DNA of 39,597 nucleotides from Maritimibacter sp. (GTDB taxonomy: Bacteria > Pseudomonadota > Alphaproteobacteria > Rhodobacterales > Rhodobacteraceae). The stretch lies in contig NZVC01000029.1 of the NCBI GenBank assembly GCA_002701395.1, positions 263,376 through 302,972 on the forward strand, read 5' to 3'. Each line of letters opens with the position of its first letter. The stretch's first letter is position 1. The notes below the pieces were generated by a model. The model saw only the letters and a program-made list of their open reading frames with translations. It was not told the DNA's origin and made no database searches. This document shows, in pieces, positions 32,887 to 39,597 of this stretch. A program made the position numbers and the translations under genes.

Positions 32887-34401
32887 TCAAAGGATTTCGA
32901 ATACAGGTAGCAGGGTGTCAGCAATCTGCCTTGCGAGAAATGGTGGCACTGCATTGCCAACCTGAACGAATTGCTCGGTGCGATTGCCCATGAAGTGGTA
33001 GTTATCAGGGAAGGTCTGTAGTCGCGCAGCCTCGCGCACCGTCAAACTACGACACTGCGTTGGGTCGGGATGAATGAAGTAGTGCCCGTCCTTCGAGATG
33101 TGGCTTGTCACCGTGGAAGCCGGAGCTGTGCCGATCTGCACGCGGAACCTGTCGTTGAATTTGCCTGTCTTCCAGTTCTTGTGTTCTGGAGCCAGGATGT
33201 CCGGGAACTGGTGTGCCCGTGGGCTGACTGCCTCGGCCTTCGCGAAGCAGGCGGCAAATAGATATCGCGCAAGATCGGACGGCATGTGTCCACGAGTTTC
33301 GTGCCCCGAAACACCGATGAGTTTCGGGTCGTTGAGAAACGCGGAAAGCTCCGGCTGCAGTTTCCTGGACAGGGGTTTTCTTGCGTGGCTAGAACGCCCC
33401 GTCTGCGAAGTCGTCAGAAGTAGTTCCTCGACCCGATCCAGCTCGTCCAGAAAACCGCTGAAGTTCTCGCCCGGATAGTCCCGGATAATCCTACCGACGG
33501 TCTCCATGGCGTCGACCACCGCATCGTACCAAGCGTGCTTGTCATCGTGTCGGCTTAAGCCGCTTCGCAGTCGCGGCAGGCCTGTCAGCATGTCTCTGAC
33601 CGGAACCAAGGCGTTTCGCCGTTGAAGGCTAGGGGTGAAGTTACAGGCGACATCCGACCTGATACCGACGATGATGACTCGGTGCCGTGCCTGTGGAACT
33701 CCATGGTCCTCGGCGCGGATAACGAAGTCCTTTGGTTCGGGGTTTGCGTCCGACTGGACGCCGGCCGAAAGGGAAACGAGCCTGTAGCCCGAGCCAGCGC
33801 GCTCTAGGTCGGAAACGACCTGTTCGAAGATCGCCAACCCCTCGACGGAGGAGGAAAGCATACCCTTGACGTTCTCCATGACGAACACTGCAGGGTTCAA
33901 CTCGTTCAGGACGCGGCAATACTCGCGGTAGAGGAAGTTCCGGTCGTCATCCTTCGGCCTGTAATCCCGAATACCGGCGTTTCTCGACCGTCCTGCGAGG
34001 GAATAGGCTTGGCAGGGGGGGCCACCAATCAGGAGAGTGTGATCACCGGCCAATCGCTTTGTCGCAGAAATCCTCTCGGAAAGTATGGCAGCAGTCTCCG
34101 GTTTTCCGAGCTCTGCGCATAGCGCTTCATTTTCGGCAGCTTTCCATTGCCGAGGGTACAGCTCTTTCCAATCCGGGCATTCGTGCTTCCCGGCAATCCA
34201 TGAATAGTAGTCCGGAGGATATTCTTCAAATTGTCGCAAGAATGCGCGGAGTCTCAGTGTCTTGTGCGCAGCACGATCCTTCTCGATCGAGACGGCAATT
34301 TCATAGGCGCGCGACCCATCGCTCCCCCTGCAGGAGGAGAATCCTTCCCCGAGCCCTCCCGGGCCTGAAAACAGATCAACGATTTGAACGGGTTTCGACA
34401 C
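32887..34401 (-). CDS. dcm: DNA (cytosine-5) methyltransferase
   Basis: A 504-residue C5-methyltransferase. Motif I FSGPGG is at 11-16, motif IV GGPPCQAYS with catalytic Cys130, motif VI FVMENVKGML, motif VIII QARHRVIIVG, and motifs IX and X (LTVREAARLQTFPDNY, QVGNAVPP) at the end. It transfers methyl from SAM to cytosine C5 in a target not readable from sequence. It faces the AIPR gene and is head-to-head with the vsr gene 57 bp away. This arrangement supports self-DNA marking for the neighbouring nuclease cassette. The symbol is family-level; the true name would follow the target site. Confidence 0.93.
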   Translation of the reverse strand: MSKPVQIVDLFSGPGGLGEGFSSCRGSDGSRAYEIAVSIEKDRAAHKTLRLRAFLRQFEEYPPDYYSWIAGKHECPDWKELYPRQWKAAENEALCAELGKPETAAILSERISATKRLAGDHTLLIGGPPCQAYSLAGRSRNAGIRDYRPKDDDRNFLYREYCRVLNELNPAVFVMENVKGMLSSSVEGLAIFEQVVSDLERAGSGYRLVSLSAGVQSDANPEPKDFVIRAEDHGVPQARHRVIIVGIRSDVACNFTPSLQRRNALVPVRDMLTGLPRLRSGLSRHDDKHAWYDAVVDAMETVGRIIRDYPGENFSGFLDELDRVEELLLTTSQTGRSSHARKPLSRKLQPELSAFLNDPKLIGVSGHETRGHMPSDLARYLFAACFAKAEAVSPRAHQFPDILAPEHKNWKTGKFNDRFRVQIGTAPASTVTSHISKDGHYFIHPDPTQCRSLTVREAARLQTFPDNYHFMGNRTEQFVQVGNAVPPFLARQIADTLLPVFEIL

Positions 34402-34458
34402 TTCACTGCTCCTGCCTCACCTCTTTCCAGGTTTTCACAGACGTGGCAAGGAGAAGAG

Positions 34459-34956
34459 ATGGTGGACATCGTCGATCCCGAGACCCGCTCACGCATGATG
34501 GCAGGGATCAAGGGAAAGAACACCAAGCCCGAGCTGGCTCTCAGGCAGGCATTGCACGCGCGCGGTTTCCGCTTCCGACTTCATTCGAAGAAGGTCCACG
34601 GGCGACCGGACCTCGTTCTGCCGAAGTATCGCGCCATCGTCTTTGTGCACGGCTGCTTCTGGCATCGGCATGAGGGATGCGGCTACGCCAGCACTCCCGC
34701 AACGCGCTCGGAGTTCTGGCAGGCCAAATTCGCGGCGAATGTTGCACGGGACAGCTCCGTTCGCGGAGCGCTGCTTGATGAGGGTTGGCGCGTGGCGACG
34801 ATTTGGGAGTGTGCCTTGCGTAAGCCCGAACAGGTTTCCGTGGCCACCGACCGTCTTGCAGAATGGCTAGTGGCTGTAGGTGACACGCTCGAACTCGGTG
34901 AAAACGAGGCTTCGGCACGCGTAAGAGAAGGTGAGGATGTCCGCTCGTCCCGCTGA
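34459..34956 (+). CDS. vsr: Very-short-patch repair endonuclease
   Basis: The 165-residue protein begins MVDIVDPETRSRMMAGIKGK, after AGGAGAAG, and shows the Vsr core: GRPDLVLPKYRAIVFVHGCFWHRHEGC with the catalytic Asp and zinc-site Cys and His residues, then FWQAKFAANVARD. Vsr nicks 5' of the T in T:G mismatches created by deamination of 5-methylcytosine and so protects sites methylated by its partner, here the divergent C5-methyltransferase. The extra upstream frame is not supported. Length matches the family. Confidence 0.92.
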   Translation: MVDIVDPETRSRMMAGIKGKNTKPELALRQALHARGFRFRLHSKKVHGRPDLVLPKYRAIVFVHGCFWHRHEGCGYASTPATRSEFWQAKFAANVARDSSVRGALLDEGWRVATIWECALRKPEQVSVATDRLAEWLVAVGDTLELGENEASARVREGEDVRSSR

Positions 34957-35209
34957 TTGATTCAGCGCAGCAAGGCTATGATGCGCCTATTGAATGTTCG
35001 ATCCAGGTTCCTTCTCACGAACGCCCCCGACATCGAAGTGTTCAGCTGGTGCGTATTAAAAAGTTATTCATTTCGGATAGTTGCAAGCTATTCACCAAAT
35101 CGGCGCAGTCATGAGGTTCAGAGAATGTCGGCCCGGGGAGACCGCTTTCGGGCCTCTCGGCGCAGGGGCCGGTTAACAGCCTCACCCGCACAACCCTCGA
35201 TAACAACGG
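34957..35209. other. AT-rich gene-free stretch, probable right junction of the island
   Basis: No gene is seen from the vsr stop to the tRNA-Ser terminator. The segment 35035-35100 is AT-rich compared with all neighbours, and GGCCCG...CGGGCC at 35130-35154 could form a hairpin. Core-like genes resume at the tRNA, so the island's right edge probably lies here or at the tRNA itself. Confidence 0.4.
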
Positions 35210-35231
35210 AAAAATCCGGCCGTAGCCGGAT
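35210..35231 (-). terminator. Rho-independent terminator of tRNA-Ser
   Basis: On the minus strand ATCCGGC-TACG-GCCGGAT forms a 7-bp stem with a 4-base loop, directly followed by TTTTT. It lies 27 bases beyond the tRNA 3' end, in the right orientation to terminate that transcript. Confidence 0.85.
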
Positions 35232-35257
35232 CAGGAGAGACATTTCGCCAAGTCAAG

Positions 35258-35347
35258 TGGCGGAGAGACAGGGATTCGAACCCTGGGACCCCGTGAAGGG
35301 TCAACGGTTTTCGAGACCGCCCCGTTCGACCACTCCGGCACCTCTCC
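35258..35347 (-). tRNA. tRNA-Ser (anticodon CGA)
   Basis: A 90-nt tRNA with 5' acceptor GGAGAGG pairing to the 3' end before an encoded CCA, a D arm, anticodon loop CTCGAAA (anticodon at 35311-35313) and a long variable arm typical of serine tRNAs. The T loop GTTCGAATC is canonical. It reads UCG codons. Its 3' end faces the accessory region, the orientation expected of an integration target. Confidence 0.95.
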
Positions 35348-35508
35348 GCGAAGGGTCTGGCGGTGCACATAGGACAAGGCCGAAGGGCGCGCAACCCGAT
35401 TTTCGCCGAAAGATGACATCTGCGCGATTGCCGCTTGGTAAGGTCCTTGGATCGCCCCCGAGGCAAGAGTAGGGTCCGCGTCAAGTCAGCCCTGAAAGGA
35501 CCGCTCCC

Positions 35509-36351
35509 ATGCTGCGCGCCGCCCTCGTTTCCGCTACCGTCGCCCTGACGCCGCTGTCTGCCGTCGCGCAGGACACCGTGGCCGACGACCTTGATCCGCT
35601 GATGGACGCGATGGGCCTGCCCGAGGTGCTGGAAATCATGCGCGCGGAAGGACTTTCTTACGGTGAAGACTTGGCCGCCGACCTGTTCGGGGGCACAGGC
35701 CCCGGGTCGGTGCCGCGCAGCTGGTCCGCCACGGTGGACGAGATCTACAGCATCCCGCGGCTGGAAGAGACGGTGCGCGCCTCGCTGGCCGACGACCTTG
35801 AAGGACACGACACCGGCGCGATGCTGGCGTTCTTCGAATCCGATGTTGGCCAGCGCATCATCGGGCTGGAAGTCAGCGCGCGCCGCGCGATGATGGATGA
35901 GGGCGTCGAGGACGACAGCCGCGACCTTGTGCTTGAGATGATCGAGACAGAGGACCCGCGCCTTGCGCTGCTGGAGTCCTTCACCGAGGTGAACGACCTG
36001 ATCGAGAACAACGTCGTCGGCGCGTTGAATGCGAACTTCGCGTTCTACACCGGCCTCGCCAATGGCGGCGCCTTCGAGGACGGCTTTACCGAAGACCAGA
36101 TGTTGTCGGATGTCTGGAGCCAAGAAGCCGCGATCCGCGACGATACGGTCGATTGGGTCTTCGCGTATCTCGCGCTTGCGTACCGGCCCCTTAGCGACGC
36201 CGACCTGCAGGCCTATATCGACTTTTCCGAAACCCAGCCGGGTGCGGTCCTGAACCAGGCGCTGTTCACCGCGTTCGACGACATGTTCGCAACCGTCAGC
36301 ATGGCGCTTGGCCATGCCGCCGCGGGCTACATGGCGGGCGAGGACCTGTAA
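35509..36351 (+). CDS. DUF2059-family secreted protein
   Basis: The 280-residue protein begins with a signal peptide (MLRAALVSATVALTPLSAVAQ, cleavage after AVA or AQD). The mature part is acidic and helical: LDPLMDAMGLPEVLEIMRAE, MLAFFESDVGQRIIGLEVSARR and, near the end, YRPLSDADLQAYIDFSETQPG followed by a small-residue helix, the pattern of DUF2059 domains. It is likely periplasmic; function unknown. It reads away from the tRNA and belongs to the core backbone. Confidence 0.85.
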   Translation: MLRAALVSATVALTPLSAVAQDTVADDLDPLMDAMGLPEVLEIMRAEGLSYGEDLAADLFGGTGPGSVPRSWSATVDEIYSIPRLEETVRASLADDLEGHDTGAMLAFFESDVGQRIIGLEVSARRAMMDEGVEDDSRDLVLEMIETEDPRLALLESFTEVNDLIENNVVGALNANFAFYTGLANGGAFEDGFTEDQMLSDVWSQEAAIRDDTVDWVFAYLALAYRPLSDADLQAYIDFSETQPGAVLNQALFTAFDDMFATVSMALGHAAAGYMAGEDL

Positions 36352-36359
36352 GGCCGCGC

Positions 36360-36389
36360 GGGGCCGCGCCGCTGCGGCGTGGCGGCCCC
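36360..36389 (+). terminator. GC-rich hairpin after the DUF2059 gene
   Basis: GGGGCCGC (36360-36367) pairs with GCGGCCCC (36382-36389), just after the stop codon. No T run follows, so it may be a weak or Rho-assisted terminator. Confidence 0.4.
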
Positions 36390-36398
36390 GGATATCAC

Positions 36399-36427
36399 TT
36401 GACGCGAAGGGTAATGTTGCGCATAAG
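36399..36427 (+). promoter_or_regulatory. Candidate promoter of rplU-rpmA
   Basis: TTGACG at 36399-36404 and CATAAG at 36422-36427 are separated by 17 bases and precede rplU by about 140 bases, leaving room for a leader. The -10 is a weak match. It lies after the hairpin of the upstream gene. Confidence 0.35.
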
Positions 36428-36566
36428 CGCGGCTCTTGCGGAGCCTGCTTCGCGAGCGAATATGCAATTACGCCAGTAAGGCGCGCAGTTCGATGGCGGT
36501 CCATCAGGGACCCGGAACGCCCCGAAAGGGGGGCCTCAGGACGCGGTCAAGAAAAGGAAGACGACG

Positions 36567-37217
36567 ATGTTTGCGGTCCTTAAGACCGGTGGCAAGCAGT
36601 ACAAAGTGACCTCGGGCGATGTCCTGCGGGTCGAGAAACTGGCTGCCACTGCGGGTGAAACCGTTCAATTCAACGAGATCCTCATGGTCGGCGACAAGGT
36701 CGGCGTTCCCTTCGTGGAAGGCGCCGGTGTCCAGGCCGAGGTGATCGAACAGATCAAGGGTGAGAAAGTCATCCACTATGTGCGCCGTCGCCGGAAGCAC
36801 AGCTCGAAGCGGACCAAGGGCCACCGCCAGCAGCTTACCCTGCTGCGCGTGACCGAGATCCTCGATTCGGGCGCCGACAAGTCGGGCATCAAGGCTGCCA
36901 TCGGCGCCGGTTCCGTGTCGGGTGCCGCCGTTGCCGCCGCCGCTCCGGCCAAGGCCGAGAAGCCGGCGAAGGCTGAAAAGCCCGCCAAGAAGGCCGAGGC
37001 CGCTCCGAAAGCCGAGGGCGCCGACGACCTGAAAAAGCTGTCGGGCGTGGGCCCGGCGCTTGAGAAGAAGCTGCTGGACGCGGGTGTCACCTCGTTCGCG
37101 CAGATCGCCGCCTGGACCGAAGCCGATGTGGCCGAGTTCGACGAGAAACTGTCGTTCAAGGGTCGTATCGAGCGTGAAGGCTGGGTCGAACAGGCCAAAG
37201 AACTGGCCGCTAAGTAA
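36567..37217 (+). CDS. rplU: 50S ribosomal protein L21 with extended C-terminus
   Basis: The first 105 residues are a standard L21 ([50 protein letters not shown]), which binds 23S rRNA. The protein is 216 residues, about twice the E. coli length. The extra part is an Ala/Lys-rich linker ([21 protein letters not shown]) and a helix-hairpin-helix-like domain ([21 protein letters not shown]). This extension is typical of Rhodobacteraceae-type L21. It is followed by rpmA after 13 bp. Confidence 0.97.
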   Translation: MFAVLKTGGKQYKVTSGDVLRVEKLAATAGETVQFNEILMVGDKVGVPFVEGAGVQAEVIEQIKGEKVIHYVRRRRKHSSKRTKGHRQQLTLLRVTEILDSGADKSGIKAAIGAGSVSGAAVAAAAPAKAEKPAKAEKPAKKAEAAPKAEGADDLKKLSGVGPALEKKLLDAGVTSFAQIAAWTEADVAEFDEKLSFKGRIEREGWVEQAKELAAK

Positions 37218-37230
37218 GGAGAACTGACCA

Positions 37231-37500
37231 ATGGCACACAAAAAAGCAGGCGGTAGCTCTCGTAACGGCCGCGACTCTGCGGGCCGTCGTCTTGGCGTGA
37301 AACTGTTCGGTGGCCAAGCGGCCATCCCGGGCAACATCATCGTGCGTCAGCGCGGCACCAAGTGGTGGCCGGGTGAGGGCGTCGGCATCGGCCGCGACCA
37401 CACCATATTTGCGACCGCCGAAGGCAAAGTGACCTTCCACAAAGGCCTTAAGGGTCGCACCTTTATTTCGGTGCTCCCGGCGGCCGAGGCTGCTGAATAA
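37231..37500 (+). CDS. rpmA: 50S ribosomal protein L27
   Basis: An 89-residue L27 with the classical start [18 protein letters not shown], followed by [21 protein letters not shown] and [16 protein letters not shown]. Its N-terminal tail reaches towards the peptidyl-transferase centre. AAGGAG lies upstream. It forms an operon with rplU and is followed by a strong hairpin. Confidence 0.98.
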   Translation: MAHKKAGGSSRNGRDSAGRRLGVKLFGGQAAIPGNIIVRQRGTKWWPGEGVGIGRDHTIFATAEGKVTFHKGLKGRTFISVLPAAEAAE

Positions 37501-37528
37501 GCCGACACCCAGGTTAAAGAAATCTTAA

Positions 37529-37555
37529 GGGGGATCGGCGACAAGCCGGTCCCCC
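37529..37555 (+). terminator. Terminator-like hairpin after rpmA
   Basis: GGGGGATCGGC and GCCGGTCCCCC form an 11-bp stem with one T-G wobble and a 5-base loop, 28 bases after the stop codon. The downstream sequence GCGGCGTTTC has only a short T run. It probably ends or attenuates the ribosomal operon. Confidence 0.6.
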
Positions 37556-37629
37556 GCGGCGTTTCAAGGACCCAAGGGGGAGGGGCCAAGAGAAGCCGGT
37601 TTTCATCACTGCATCCCGGGGAGGAGCAG

Positions 37630-38172
37630 ATGAAGTTCGAGAAAGTTATTGAACAGCCCGTCATTGCGGCGGAACGGTTCCTTCTGCGGCCGCTGCGGCG
37701 GTCCGACGTGGGCCTGCTGAACCTTTACGCCGGCGACGAACGCGTTGCCCGCAATACCACGTCCATCCCGCACCCGCTGCCGCCCGGCACGTCGGAAAAT
37801 TTCGTCGCGCGCAACCTTGCCGACGACAGGACCGAAGACGTGTGGGCGATGGACGGCACCGCGTCCGGCCTGTCGGAACTGCTGGGCGTCATCAGCCTGA
37901 AGCGGATGGATCGCGAACAGTCCGAGATCGGGTACTGGGTGGCCCCCGCGTTCTGGAACACCGGCGTCGCGACCGAGGCGGTCGATGCGCTGGTGGCCGC
38001 GAACCCGCAGGCCAACCGCACGATGTTCGCCGCGATGTTTCAGGACAACCCGGCCTCGGCCAAGGTCCTGACCCACGCCGGGTTCGAATACATCGGCGAC
38101 GCCGAGGCGTTCTCTGTCGCGCGCAACGCGACCGTCCCAACCTGGACCTACCTGCGGAAGCTGGACCGATGA
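37630..38172 (+). CDS. GNAT-family N-acetyltransferase (RimJ/RimL-like)
   Basis: The 180-residue protein shows the RimJ/L-type start VIAAERFLLRPLRRSDVGLL, then LGVISLKRMDREQSEIGYWVAPAFWNTGVATEAVDAL, the acetyl-CoA-binding region, and ENPASAKVLTHAGFEYIGD-like text (DNPASAKVL, GFEYIGDAEA). It would acetylate an N-terminus or a small amine using acetyl-CoA. The ATG follows GAGGAG. It is coupled to a second acetyltransferase (ATGA overlap). GNAT genes between rpmA and obgE are usual in this bacterial group. Confidence 0.9.
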   Translation: MKFEKVIEQPVIAAERFLLRPLRRSDVGLLNLYAGDERVARNTTSIPHPLPPGTSENFVARNLADDRTEDVWAMDGTASGLSELLGVISLKRMDREQSEIGYWVAPAFWNTGVATEAVDALVAANPQANRTMFAAMFQDNPASAKVLTHAGFEYIGDAEAFSVARNATVPTWTYLRKLDR

Positions 38173-38681
38173 TCCCCGAGATACGGACGGACCGGCTGCT
38201 TCTGCGCCGGCTTCGTCCGGCGGATGCCCCGGCCTTGGCCGAGGGCATCGCGGAGTATGCCATCGTCAAATGGCTTACCCGCGTGCCGTGGCCCTATACG
38301 CTGAAGGACGCGGAAGAGTTCGTCGACATGGTCATCGCGGAAAACGGCGCGCATTACGCGGTGACCGAGGATGACCGCGTGCTGGGCATCGTGTCCACAC
38401 AGGATGAGTTGGGCTATTGGCTGCGGTCCGACGCGCAGGGGCGCGGGATCATGTCCGAGGCCGCCGCCGCCGCGACCGATACGCATTTCGCGTCCGGGGC
38501 GGAGCGGCTGGTATCCGGGCATCATCCCGACAACATGCGGTCGCGCCGGATTCTCGTGAAACTCGGCTTCACCGATACGCACACCGAAACGAAACACTCC
38601 CAGTCGCTTGGCCCCGTCACGATTCAACGCATGGCGCTGACAGCCGACCACTGGCAACGCTTGAGGCGCGCCGCGGATTGA
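38169..38681 (+). CDS. GNAT-family N-acetyltransferase, second copy
   Basis: From the ATG overlapping the preceding stop, the 170-residue protein begins MIPEIRTDRLLLRRLRPADA and continues LGIVSTQDELGYWLRSDAQGRGIMSEAAAAA, with the acetyl-CoA loop QGRGIM, and NMRSRRILVKLGF. It is a paralogue of the gene before it. Its substrate is unknown. A longer in-frame extension would run through the upstream gene and is not supported. Confidence 0.9.
   Translation: MIPEIRTDRLLLRRLRPADAPALAEGIAEYAIVKWLTRVPWPYTLKDAEEFVDMVIAENGAHYAVTEDDRVLGIVSTQDELGYWLRSDAQGRGIMSEAAAAATDTHFASGAERLVSGHHPDNMRSRRILVKLGFTDTHTETKHSQSLGPVTIQRMALTADHWQRLRRAAD

Positions 38682-39597
<916 letters not shown>

Overview
The window looks like a chromosome segment of a high-GC marine-type alphaproteobacterium, most probably Rhodobacteraceae (roseobacter group). 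The reasons are the order rplU (with an Ala/Lys-rich, helix-hairpin-helix tail), rpmA, two GNAT acetyltransferases and obgE at the right end, a tRNA-Ser(CGA) with its own terminator, and TRAP transporter genes at the left end. Between these core-like flanks (about 1-2800 and 35.2-39.6 kb) lies about 32 kb of accessory DNA.

Layout. (1) 1-2800: TRAP permease pair; a membrane protein and a winged-helix regulator on the minus strand, with a perfect 17-bp palindrome upstream. (2) 3.2-8.3 kb, minus strand: a run of overlapping or closely spaced genes holding two transglutaminase-like proteins, two small paralogues with an 'FT-L/V-PG...LPxGxYE' motif, a zinc-ribbon protein, a secreted cysteine-repeat protein and small coupled proteins. 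(3) 8.5-13.4 kb: small stress-like genes, a Crp/Fnr regulator with FNR-like boxes nearby, a cupin, an orphan groEL with no groES, and a Lys-rich micro-protein. (4) 13.5-25.5 kb: a phage-derived element. Its minus arm has spanin-like genes, a damaged M15 lysin, a resolvase, a P27-type small terminase and a ParB/DNA-methylase. Its plus arm has an AlpA-like HTH, a P4/D5 primase-helicase, DUF2924, a serine recombinase and an HTH accessory protein. There is no portal, capsid, large terminase or tail gene, so it resembles a phage satellite or a prophage stripped of its structural genes. A two-gene module built round a QueC-like (7-cyano-7-deazaguanine synthase family) protein sits inside it. (5) 25.6-35.0 kb: a compact restriction-like cassette: GHKL/MORC-type ATPase, Z1-domain SF2 helicase-like ATPase, DUF4420 PD-(D/E)XK nuclease and AIPR protein in one overlapping operon, facing a C5-cytosine methyltransferase, with a divergent Vsr endonuclease. 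(6) 35.2-39.6 kb: tRNA-Ser, DUF2059 protein, rplU, rpmA, two acetyltransferases and the start of obgE.

How it fits together. The element at 13.5-25.5 kb plausibly carries or attracts the two defence-like modules, since phage-derived islands are common sites for such cargo. In the MORC/Z1 cassette the methyltransferase would mark self DNA, Vsr would repair T:G mismatches arising from deaminated 5-methylcytosine, and the ATPase, helicase, nuclease and AIPR proteins would form the effector arm. The stress-like block appears to be controlled by its own Crp/Fnr regulator through CTNAY-N4-RTCAG dyads. The most novel candidates are the two-gene QueC-like/winged-helix module and the satellite-like host element. 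The MORC/Z1 cassette belongs to a known broad class but has an unusual complement. All functions are read from sequence motifs by eye; no database search was possible.
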